Shown here piece by piece: positions 32,871-43,500 of a stretch of DNA of 64,000 nt. Source of the DNA: Piromyces finnis. Lineage: Eukaryota > Neocallimastigomycota > Neocallimastigomycetes > Neocallimastigales > Neocallimastigaceae. The notes under the pieces are model-generated. The model was not told where the DNA came from and made no database searches. It saw only the letters and a program-made list of their open reading frames with translations. The position numbers and the translations under genes were made by a program. The stretch covers positions 1 to 64,000 of the forward strand of contig MCFH01000071.1 in NCBI GenBank assembly GCA_002104945.1, written 5' to 3'. Every line of letters starts with the position of its first letter. Position 1 is the stretch's first letter.

Positions 32871-33154
32871 TAATAAATAATTTTATTTAATAAAAATTAA
32901 TTAATAAAAAATCCTATTATTAATAAAACATAATTCTTATATTATCCATTTTATTCTCATCCCTCTTCCCATTTGTGTTTTTTGTTGTTTATTATAAATC
33001 CTTATAATAAACTCGTTAAGTTCTAGTTTTTTAATTTCATATTTAATTTTTTTTTCCATATACATATAATTTAATATTAAATTTTAATATTGAGTTATCG
33101 ACAAGTAATTATATTATACTATTTAATATAAATATTATAATAAAATTACTACAT

Positions 33155-34601
33155 TGTCAAAAAGCGATTTTGTAAAATATTCTAAACTAAGTTCAGGTTT
33201 GTATACACTCAATAGACTAAACTACACTTTAAATTATTTTTAATTTTTATATTTTATTTATTAAATTATTCTAAAATAACTAAACTAAAACAACCGTTGA
33301 TTACTTTACCGTGAAGGATATTTTACCAGAGCCCTCACTAGGTAATCAATATTTATTATTAAAAAAAAAACAACTAAACTAATTATAAATGTTAATTTAT
33401 CTAAACAAAATTAACCTATACGATTTTCTAACTATCGTTTCAATAGTTGAAAAATTTTCTTTATTTATACTTTTTAAATAAATTGAATAAATTCTAATAT
33501 ACATGTTTTAATATTATAATTTTACATTGTTTACATTTATACATTTATTAAAAGAAATTATTTGTATTAAACTATTTAAATTCAATTTATTTACTAAAGA
33601 ATTTTCTAAACTTAAAATAAAGTTTTGATTTATTTACTATATGGTTGATTATATTTCAAACATATATTTAATTTATTTATTTCTAATTTTGAGGCTTAGT
33701 TTATAAAAAAATTTTTTTATTATCTAAAATATTTATTGGTTAAAAATTATTTAATTTAAAATTTTATTTTATCATCAAAAACTTTATCTTATCATAAAAT
33801 TAAATTTTACATAAATTTATGTTAATGTATTGTGATATAAATTTTTGTAATTAAAAAATAAAATTTACATAAATTTATGTTAATGTATTGTGATATAAAT
33901 TTTATGAAAATTTACGGTACATTAATTTAATACATTATACATTATTTTAAATACGTATTAAATACATTATTCTATTAATACAATATTTTACAGATTTTTT
34001 ATTAAAGAAAAGTGTGGTAAGCACACTAGTTATATTAATTAACAAATATAATACGCTTTCCTATTGAAGGCGTAAAGCTAATAATATTTATATAAAGAAA
34101 ATTAAATAATATTTTTATTTTAGCAATAACTTAATATCAGCATATATTAAGTTATTAAAAATATTAAAATTTTTAAAGTTTTAGGTTTTATAGGAGTTTA
34201 TAAATTCTATTAACTTTAAGTTAAAAAATTACTAACGCTAAAGCTTCGTAATTTTTGTCAATTTTTGTTCTTTTTATACATGAACAATTTTAATTATTAC
34301 ATTTTTTAATTTTAATTAATTATTGTCTAATTATAAAATATTTAATTTTTATAAATTAATAATTAATATAATTATTGTAAATAGTTAATAAATTTAATAT
34401 AAAATTTTTAATAATAAAATTTTAATAATTTTAAAAAAAATTTAATAATTTCAAATATTAGAAATTTTATAATTTGAAATTTTTTAATAAAAATTTAAAA
34501 AATAAATTTTTTCAAATTTTCAAATTTTCAAATTTTAAAAAAATTTTTAATTTTTTCCATGTGTCCAAATTTTTTAAATTTTTATATATGTTATTGTGAC
34601 A
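33155..34601 (-). mobile_element. Delta LTR, minus orientation (interrupted by gamma LTR)
   Basis: Starts TGTCAAAAAGCGATTT and ends TGTTATTGTGACA on the plus strand, the reverse complement of 4166-4782. It is split by the gamma LTR 33171-33992. It forms an inverted pair with the plus-oriented delta LTR starting at 35192, with R8 between. No matching TSD was found. Confidence 0.82.
33171..33992 (+). mobile_element. Solo LTR, family gamma, copy 1
   Basis: 822 bp, TGTAAAATATTCTAAAC ... ACAATATTTTACA, with exact TSD GATTT (33166-33170 and 33993-33997), inside a delta LTR. The 3' two thirds match gamma copy 2 (55148-57129) closely. It includes the hairpin-forming TGATTACTTTACC...GGTAATCA. Confidence 0.9.
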
Positions 34602-35191
34602 TATTTTTACAATAGAAAAATATTATCTTAATTATATATTTTACTATAGAAAGTGATAATATTTGTATCTAAAAAAAATAAGAAAATAAAATAAATGATT
34701 TTTATACTTGTTCATTTGCAAGTATTAGTTAATGTTTAAAAATATAAAGTTTATTTAATTATAAAATTATATCATTATTTAATAACTCTAGTATTATTAA
34801 ATAAAAAAAAATGTATGTTTTATATTCTAATTTTCAGGGATTATTAGTAGCCCTTTTAAAAATAAGTTTTATTATAAAATCATTTTTGAATTTAATATTT
34901 AAAAGTATATATATCTAATTTTTCGCTCTGGATTATTAGGAACATCTTTTAAAATAAAGTAATTCTATCACTATTTATACAAAATTATTATTTTAAAGTA
35001 TAATTATAAACAAATATAAACTATTTAATTTAAAAATAAATAAACAATTAAATAAACAAAAAATTTACATTTATAATTTTTAATTTAATAATTTTATACA
35101 TGTTAATTATTTTAATTTTCAACTATCTGTGTTTTAATAATAATATTATTATTATAAATTCATAACTTATAAATTTAATTATTTATCATTT
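34602..35191. repeat. Dispersed repeat R8, copy 2
   Basis: Matches 5283-5880 (GATAATATTTGTATCTAAA, CTTGTTCATTTGCAAG, ATTTATCATTTT) with indels. Noncoding. Confidence 0.65.
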
Positions 35192-35207
35192 TGTCACAAT
35201 AACATAT

Positions 35208-35243
35208 TGTAAAATATTTAATTTAAATCTAACCTTTAAATTA
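35208..35243 (+). mobile_element. 36-bp head of a gamma LTR
   Basis: TGTAAAATATTTAATTTAAATC... is identical to the first 36 bp of gamma copy 2 (55148-55183). It is cut at the same base by an alpha2 LTR in both places. Confidence 0.8.
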
Positions 35244-36469
35244 TGTCAAGAATAGAAGACGATTAAAAATTAAATTAAATATTCAAATAAACAATTTAAA
35301 AATCAAATTTATATTTCAAAAATTATAAAACACTTTTAAAAATAATTAAAAAGATCACTTGGAAAAATTTAATATTGAAAAGGGTTAAGGATCACAAAAA
35401 TTTAATTTTCAATAAATTAACCCTTGAGAAGAAAATGTACTATACGAAACTAGTGATAACTTATGAATCTCGTGTCCTATTTTCCTTTTCTAGAGACTTC
35501 AAACCAATTTTATTAGAAAGTACTGGTTGAGATCTATATTCTCACAAATTTTCAGCTAATTTAGACCACTAGTTCTTGAGATATAGCTATTTAAAGAATT
35601 AATTAGTTCCAATAAATATATAATAATATATATTAAAATGATTAATATTAATTTATATAATTAAAGTCATTATTCAAGTCATCCAACTTTCTATAAATAA
35701 TTCAATTTAAAAATTCTCCATTATTATTAAATAAGGTTAGATAATAAATATTCTTGATTACAAACCTACTCAATTATAAAAATTAATTAATAATTTTTCA
35801 AATAATTTTGATTAATAACCTCAATCATAATCAAACCAAAAAAGCCTTTGGATCAAAAATCATTAGTTATAATTATTAATTAATTGATCATGAGAATATA
35901 TAATTAGTATCAGTAATTGTTATTCTCAATCTATAATATTAAATATTTACAATTTAAATGGTTAAAACAATACTTTTATTTTAAAAGTAATTTAAAAGAT
36001 TAATCTTAAGATCTATCATATGAATTCATATTATCAATATCAATATCAATATCAATTATTAATATTTTAATTTAAAATTATTTTATTTTTATCTTTATTA
36101 TTAATATCAATATTAATATCAATGTAATTTTATTATATGTAAGAAAAAAATATTTAAACAAAGAATTGAAATCAATTTTGAAATTCTTTGTAAGATTATT
36201 AATTATTAATTATTAACTATAATATAACTTAATAAATATTATCTTAATAAATAAATAATTAATAAATAAATTTCATAATTAAATTATATTAAAATTTTAT
36301 TTTAAATATAAAAACCTGTTTAATTTCTAAATTAGTATTAATTAAATTCTTTAATAAGTTCTGAAGAAAAGATTTAATAATAGATAAGTTTAATATTTCA
36401 TTGGTAAATTAAGTTATATTATATAAAACATTCTGACCAAGTTACATATCAATCCTAGCCTACTTTACA
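35244..36469 (+). mobile_element. Solo LTR, family alpha2, copy D1
   Basis: 1226 bp, TGTCAAGAATAGAAG ... CCTACTTTACA, TSD AATTA (35239-35243 and 36470-36474). It shares with the other alpha2 copies a block with GGGTTA...TAACCCTT and, near the 3' end, ACATTCTGACC. By its end sequence (reverse complement CTATTCTTGACA) it looks like a reverse-oriented relative of alpha1. Confidence 0.75.
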
Positions 36470-36474
36470 AATTA

Positions 36475-37320
36475 TGTCACGAATCTAAGTGGATTTAGAT
36501 AATCTCATAGATGTGAAACACCTAACCCTTAAATAAAGTGTGAATTACGAAACCTAAGAAAATTACTGGAAAAATTAAATTACTTTGATGATATTATGAA
36601 CATTAGAAAGCTAAAGGCCTAAGCTATCTTTTGGTACATTTAAATCATCAATATTTCAAAAAGTTGAGTTACTTATGACCAATTAAAGGGAATTCAATAT
36701 AAATTAAATATTAAAAATTTCACACTTAAAATTAATAAAAAAATTTCTAAACTTTTAGGTATTGGTTTAAGTATTACTATTAATAATAAATTTAATTATT
36801 AATTACTAAATTAGTAATCAGATGATAAAAGTTGTGAGAAGTTATTTAAACTCATGACTTAAAATAATAAAATATTATATTAATAATTATTATTACTCGT
36901 GACAGTTTATAAAAATCATAGTTACAAAAACTAATTAATTAATATTAATAAAATAACCATGTGAATTAATTATGTAAAAATTGTAACTTTGAGAAATTAG
37001 TATAAATAGAGTAGTTTAGTTAAATGTTGATCAGTAGTAAGATTATTAATTTTTATTAGATAAATTAATAATAGTAAAGATTAATAAATTACATTAGATT
37101 TCCCTTGTAACTAATTTTATAAATAAAAGTTGATTTAAAACTTAATTTTATTTTAATGAAATTTGAAATTAAAGTGTCATTTTAGTTAATAAATCCATTG
37201 CATATAATTTCATCCAATAACCGGATAATTAAGAAAATTAGTTTCTATTATTATTAGTTTATAACCATTCCTGACCTAGTTAATTAATCCAAACCTAACC
37301 CGAATCTGCGTGATTTAACA
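36475..37320 (+). mobile_element. Solo LTR, family alpha2, copy D2, tandem to D1
   Basis: 846 bp, TGTCACGAATCTAAG ... GTGATTTAACA, separated from D1 only by the 5-bp AATTA. Diverged from D1, so not a simple duplicate. The reverse complement of its start (TTCGTGACA) equals the alpha1 LTR end. Confidence 0.7.
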
Positions 37321-37866
37321 AAAATTAAAATTTTTTTTAAAAATTTATTTTTTAAATTTTTATTAAAAAATTTCAAAGTATAAAATTTCTAATATTTGAA
37401 ATTATTTAATTTTTTTAAAATTATTAAATTTTATTATTAAAAATTTTATTCTAAATTTATTAACTATTTACAATAATTATATTAATTATTAATTTATAAA
37501 AATTAAATAACTTATAATTAGACAATAATTAATTAAAATTAAAAAATGTAATAATTAAAATTGTTCATGTATAAAAAGAACAAAAATTGACAAAAATTAC
37601 GAAGCTTTAGCGTTAGTAATTTTTTAACTTAAAGTTAATAAAATTTATAAACTTCTATAAAACCCAAAACTTTAAAATTTTTAATATTTTTTATAACCTA
37701 ATATATGCTGATATTAAGTTATTGCTAAAATAAAAATATTATTTAATTTTCTTTATATAAATATTATTAGCTTTACGCCTTCAATAGGAAAGCGTATTAT
37801 ATTTGGTAATTAATATAACTAGTGTGCTTACCACACTTTTCTTTAATAAAAAATCGCTTTTTGACA

Positions 37867-37877
37867 TTACTAACGCT
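37867..37877 (+). promoter_or_regulatory. E5 primer-binding site (self-priming type)
   Basis: TTACTAACGCT directly after the delta LTR; its reverse complement AGCGTTAGTAA is at 37609-37619 inside the LTR. Again 11 nt. Confidence 0.75.
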
Positions 37878-37947
37878 TATTAAAAAAGTGCGCTGAGCAC
37901 CAATTAGTTAGTAATTATTAATAACTAAATATAATAATTAAAGTTTA

Positions 37948-38608
37948 ATGGAAAAATCTCCACTTACACCTATTAAAGTGGATACAAAAGAATTTTTTTA
38001 CCGCTTACAAACTACCAAGAGAGAACGTTCCCCAGGAAATACTCCCGTAAGAAAATCAAAGATGCCTAATCATTCCGGACAAGCTAATGCTTCTACGAGT
38101 AATCCTACTCAGAAGCCAACTACTAATGAGGATCTCAAAACCCTCATTGAGTCTTTAACTGCTACCTTAACTTGGAATATCAATCAGTTAAAGGTTGATA
38201 TTCAAGCTACCAGAAGGGAAAACGAAAGTCTCAATAATCGTTTGACTGTTTTGGAAAACTCTACTCAAGTTATTATGGGTAAGATGGCTACCTTAGAAGT
38301 CAACGATGCTAGGAAAGACAATCAACTCGCTGATATCAAAGCTCATATCAGCAAAGCTACTCAAAGAGTTGATGAGTTGTCTACTCCCGTTACTCCTTCT
38401 GCTACTACCCCACACGAACCTGACGGTGACGTCATCATGGGAGATGCTTCGCCTCCAAACGTCGCTGAAAAAATGCTTTCTTACTCAAGAGAAAGTATTC
38501 AATTACGTAGATTCATCCGTCGATGCTAACATCACTTCCTAAGACACATCAAGTTCTATGGAAACAATGAAGCTATGAAAGTAAACTTCATTGAAGATTG
38601 TCTAACAT
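37948..38608 (+). pseudogene. E5 gag, 5' fragment
   Basis: An ATG-initiated ORF of 193 codons. The start is basic and Ser/Thr/Pro-rich; a heptad-rich stretch follows (about residues 75-145, ENESLNNRLTVLENS...), probably a coiled coil; then PDGDVIMGD. After the local stop a different frame reads HIKFYGNNEAMKVNFIEDC, matching the capsid start of E6 (CLRHFKRYPYDYGNDEKAKVSF). The gag is therefore frameshifted near 38525 and truncated near 38608, where it meets an inverted gag-protease fragment. The coiled-coil plan resembles E6 Gag. It is not functional. Confidence 0.7.
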
Positions 38609-39609
38609 AGATGCTCTGATTTCTTTAGAATGAAAGACAAATTTGTTACCACGAGCAGAATTGCAATGATTCCCACAATACCTTTCGAGAAAGTATATTT
38701 TGTTTGTTTTATAATTAAGGAATGGGTTATGTATTGTGAGCCAATCACGACCCAAAATACCAGAAATGCCATGGAGCTGTAAATTTCCAATACAGAATTC
38801 GTATGTTTCAATATGGTCCATGATTTTGAGTTTTAATGGTTTTGTTGATTGCTTTATTGTCATACTTTTACTGTTAGGAAGTTGTATATTGACAGGGGAT
38901 GTCAATCCAAGAGTTGGTATTTTGTTTGCATTTACAAATTTTTTGCAAATGAAACTTCTTGCAGAGCCCGAGTCTATGAGAAAGTTGATCCTAATATTTC
39001 TTCCATTCAATATCAAACAACATGTAGTGGTAATTGTTTTACCTTTATCTGGAGTATAATTCGCAGAAAGTATATTGTTTCTTTGTTTATCTTTCGAGAA
39101 TTTTGGATGTTTGGCTTTTCTTTCACTTCCGCTAAAGTAATTTTTCCTTTTACCATTGCTTTTGTTAAATGGATTGGTTTCATTTCTTATGTAACTTTCT
39201 AAGTAACATTTTCTATCAATATTTATTATCGCATTTGTGGCATCAAAAAGAGATTTAGGTCTATCCAATTTATCAAATTCTTCCCTCACTTTGTTAATTA
39301 GTCCTTTACCAATGATATCGATAAAAACCTCGTCAGGCCATCAAATCCTTCCAACTAATCTTCTAAACTCGATAATGTATTCCGTAACTTTACCTAATTG
39401 GGTTTGTTTAAGTTCCCAAAGATTGTTTATAAGGACATACTTTTGTTTTTGTATATCCCCGGTCTCAAAGTTATTTAATAGTAGAGTCTTAAAATTTTCA
39501 AAGCTAAGAGTTTTCAGAGTTCCGTCTACTAGAAGAGAAAGACCCCACTTTCTGGCTAATCCATCAAGTTTTCCGATGATGAAAGAATTCTTAGATTCGT
39601 CTAAAAATA
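38588..39609 (-). pseudogene. Gag-protease fragment of a Ty3/gypsy element (minus)
   Basis: Read on the minus strand from the E4 LTR: a capsid segment (SFIIGKLDGLARKWGLSLL), an in-frame TGA near 39340, further capsid (REEFDKLDRPKSLFDA), and a retropepsin with LIDSGSARSFI and GILGRDWLTIHNP, ending YCGNHC. RT is absent. The 5' end is cut by the E4 LTR and the 3' end meets the E5 gag fragment head-on near 38600. The N-terminal part overlaps the plus-strand capsid in homology (FIEDCL against FIIGKLDG), so these are probably remains of two copies, not one inverted gene. No zinc knuckle is visible. Confidence 0.75.
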
Positions 39610-40212
39610 TCAAACGCCTCAACTTGATATCTTTAATGTAACTTAAGCCACAAGTATTATTGTTTAAGTTACACAAATTATATTCAGAAAAAGAAAATGA
39701 GACATAATTTATTTATTAATAATTAAAGTTTAAAACAAAATAAATTATTTATTTATTCTTAATGTTTAACAAATAAATTAAAATTCTCAATTCAAACCCC
39801 TAGTTTTAGTATTGTTTTGTAATAGAAATAGACATCTAGTATATAATTATTAAATGTTTAATATATCAATAATACATGGGCACATATTCAAATTAAATGG
39901 TACTTAATTTGAATTGCCAATTGTATTTTACTAAAAATAGTTATAGTTTAAATATTTATTAATAATTAAGATTTTAGTGTAGATTTTAAATAATAATATA
40001 TAAGAAATAAAGAGTTATAATATAATATAAATGTACTTAGGAAAAATATAAATAGAAGATATTTTTCATCAATTTGATCGAGGTAATTGTTATAATAAAT
40101 TTCTATTATAATAAAAGATATTTTTTAATAAAACAATTTTTATTTTATTTTAAATTTAGTGTTATTGTAATGAATAGATATCCTAATCTATTCTTTCTGT
40201 ATCAGCATTACA
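39600..40212 (+). repeat. E4 5' LTR
   Basis: 613 bp; the usual 13-bp tip hairpin is damaged (ATATCAAACGCCTCAACTTGATAT). TATA-like box at 40047; self-primer GTAATTGTTAT at 40083-40093, matching the primer site 40213-40223 (12 nt if the next base is counted). Confidence 0.9.
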
Positions 40213-40379
40213 ATAACAATTACCTAACGAAAACCAAGAATACGTTAGGGTATCTACCGCCGAGTAAAAGAAGAAAAAAGAAGGAATAACTACTGGGTTG
40301 AAATTGAATCTACCGCCGCCGAGTGGGAAGAAAGGACCAAGAATAACCATTAAGGATTGATTAGTAGTACAAAACTTGT

Positions 40380-40512
40380 TCGACACTGCTTTTGCAGAAC
40401 GCGTCTGAATAACTTTTGTATTGTTTGATATACTAAAATTATCTTTTGTAAATAATTAAAAAAAAAAAAAAAAAAAAAAAATTACTTACTTGAAATAGTA
40501 GTAAGAAAACAT
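40380..40512 (+). promoter_or_regulatory. E4 leader: hairpins flanking a 24-nt poly(A) tract
   Basis: CGACACTGCttttGCAGAACGCG hairpin at 40381, A-run 40458-40481, hairpin CTTACT...AGTAAG. The frame of gag is open upstream through the A-run in this copy. Confidence 0.6.
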
Positions 40513-40530
40513 TTTATTTATTTTAGTAAG

Positions 40531-43500
40531 TTGGAGGGTTTAATTAGTGAATTTGAAAATTTGAATTTAGAAATGGGTGATAGGACTGTGGGTGTTTCCG
40601 GGAACTCGGGGAACATTATTAATGCTCCACCGACATTTTCTGGTAAACAAAGAGAATTGGATGGATTTTTAACTAGAGTGGAGTTGGTATTTCGTACTCG
40701 ACCGACACTGTATAATACAGATCGAGTCAAGGTCGACTTCGTTATATCATACTTTTCTGGTAAACCTTTGGAATGGGCTTCAGTGTTGATGAAGAATAAT
40801 AGTGGGGTTTTAAACCATTATGATGAATTTGTAGATAGGTTGAAGGCTAACTTTGGCAGTTATAGATACGATACCGTTGTAGCTAACGGTAAATTAGATA
40901 ATATTCGCCAAAGGAAACTTGGTCAGGTATTAGATTACATTACCGAGTTTCAACGTATTAGCCAAAATTCAAGCTTTAATGATAGCGCAAAAATCTACAT
41001 GTTTCTGAAAGGTTTATTACCACCACTTAGGGAGAAGTTGGCTTTCATTGAATCAAACCCAACTTCAATTGAACAATTGATTTCTTCAACTATTTTAGTT
41101 GAAGATATGATGAAAAGAAATTCTCTAAGTGAATTTTATTTTAATAGTAGAAGGGCTAACGATCCTATGGATGTGGATGTATTTAGAATTAGTAGAGAAA
41201 ATAAACGCAAAAGGTATGTGAATATCCAAGGATCAAGTAAAAATTACAATGAAAACATAGACAATTTTGAAGAAGAAAAGAAAAAGGGGTTATGTTTTCT
41301 TTGTAAACAACCGGGACATTTAAAGTTTAATTGTCCTAATAGAGTAAAGCCCAGAAAAGTGTTAAGAATTGTTAAAGAAAGGACTCCAAAAATTGTTAAT
41401 CCAAAAATTTACAAAGTTGGAGTCAAGGGAGTGAAAAGTGATTTAAACCTTGTGGACTTTTACTTGAGTACCAATGAAGTTTCGGAAGTTAAAATTAAGG
41501 TTTTAATTGATTCCGGTTCTGAATTAAATTTCATTAATCCAAGTCTTGCTGAAGAACTTGGTATTAATTTGGAAAAAGTGGAACCATTCCGTGTTTCAGG
41601 TGTTAGTGATGGAGTTGTTAGTGTTTGGGAAAGGACCGAGAAGTGCATTCTCCGTTGCAAAAATCACTTCGAAGTAATTCAACTTCATGGATTACAAGTC
41701 CCCGGTGTTGATGTTATTCTTGGTTTGCCGTGGATAAAGAAGCATAATCCAAATGCTTTCTACGACTCTAAGAAAATCGCTTTTAGTTCTGGTTATTGTG
41801 CCAGACATTGTAATAAAGGCAAAAGAAAGAGAAAATCAAGAAAGAAGTCAAAGAATGATCAGTTAGATCATGATGTTCTCGACCGAAGCTTGACCAAAAA
41901 GCCGAAAGTAGATCCCTCTGTCCCAAACAATGAAGAAAAAGAATATGTTAAAGGCCGCCTTGTTAGAACCATCAATGATGAAGATGATAGCGATGATGAA
42001 TATATTAGTTTTAATAAAAAAGTTAAATGTATTGTAACAAAAATTAATGAAACATGTAATAATGATAATGAATCATGTAGTAATAATAATAATAATGGAA
42101 AAGATATTAATAAAGATAAATTGGTCGCCGTACCAACCCAATATTTAGAATTTAGTGAAGTGTTTAACGAAAAAAATTGTGAAGTGTTACCTCCTCATAG
42201 ACCTTATGATTGTGAAATCAAACTTAAGGATGATTCAACTTTATTTTATGGACCCTTGTATCCATTAACTGAAGTTGAAAGAGAGGAACTTAAAAAATAT
42301 ATTGATGATAATTTAAATAAAGGTTTTATTAGGAAATCATCGTCTCCTGCTGGTGCCCCAATTTTATTTGTTAAAAAGAAGGATGGCTCCCTAAGACTTT
42401 GTATCGATTATAGAAAGTTGAATGATATTACAATTCGTAATTCATATCCTTTACCTTTAATTAGTGACCTTTTGGATAGGGTGAAAAATGTTAAGATTTT
42501 TACTAAATTAGACCTTAAATCCGCTTATAATCTTGTTCGTATTAAAGAAGATGATGAATACAAAACGGCTTTTCGTACTAGATATGGACATTTTGAATAT
42601 CTGGTTATGCCTTTTGGATTAAAGAATGCACCTGCAACTTTTCAACACTTCATTAACGATGTCCTTAGTGACTATTTAGACGATTTTGTTATCTCATATA
42701 TTGATGATATTCTTATTTATTCTAATAATATCGAAGAACATCATGAGCATGTTAAAAAGGTACTTAAGAAACTACTTGAAAATAATCTTTATGTTAAATT
42801 AGAAAAATGTGAGTTTGATGTTGAGAAAACCACTTTTCTTGGTTATGTCATTTCAAAGGATAGATTGCAAATGGATGAGAATAAAGTTAAAGCAATTCTC
42901 GATTGGCCGGTTCCTAAGAATGTTAAAGAGGTTCAGTCTTTTATTGGTCTATGTAACTATTACAGAATTTTTATTAAAGACTTTGCTAAAATTGCAAACC
43001 CTCTTCACAAACTCACTAGAAAAAATGTTGCTTTTAACTGGGGGAAAGAAGATCAGGCCGCTTTTATTTTATTAAAATCTCTGTTCACGTCAGCTCCTAT
43101 TCTGAAACATGCGGATAGTAATAATCAATTTATTGTAGAAACTGATGCTAGTAATTATGCTGTCGGTGCTATTCTCTCTCAAGAATTTGATGGCAAATTA
43201 CATCCTATTGCATTTCTTTCTAAAAGTTTGACAAGTTGTCAAAGAAACTATCCTATATATGATAAGGAACTTTTAGCTATTATAGTTGCTCTTGAAGAAT
43301 GGCGTCATTATTTAGAAGGTGCACGCCATCCGTTCATAATTTATACCGATCATAAGAACTTAACATTTCCTAGAAAACCTGAAATGTTATCTCAGAGACA
43401 AATTAGATGGAATTTGTTCTTATCCAGATTTGATTTTAAACTCATTTATAGATCTGGAAAGAAATCCAGTAAGCCTGATATCCTGTCTCGTAGAAGTGAC

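Larger units (their letters stand above)
8000..33153 (+). mobile_element. Solo LTR, family beta, copy 2 (interrupted by the copia nest)
   Basis: The left part 8000-8132 begins TGTCTATAAGAAATAATAAT. The right part 32419-33153 ends AAAATTACTACA. Together they make 868 bp, matching copy 3 (866 bp). The whole 24-kb copia composite is inserted in it with TSD CATTC. No tRNA is adjacent now. A delta LTR in opposite orientation starts at 33155, directly after its end. Confidence 0.7.
35192..37866 (+). mobile_element. Delta LTR, probable 5' LTR of E5 (interrupted)
   Basis: The head TGTCACAATAACATA lies at 35192-35206 and the remainder at about 37321-37866, ending CGCTTTTTGACA. Gamma-head and two alpha2 LTRs lie between, and some 30 bp of the delta LTR after its head are missing. 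The primer site and a gag ORF follow, so this is the 5' LTR of a broken element. TATAAAAAG at 37570 precedes the self-primer AGCGTTAGTAA (37609-37619) by 39 nt. Confidence 0.8.

Noticed and set aside
36470-36474. D1 and D2 as the two LTRs of one element that lost its interior
   Set aside because: The two LTRs are strongly diverged in sequence and length (1226 and 846 bp) and only 5 bp apart, so they are better explained as separate insertions.
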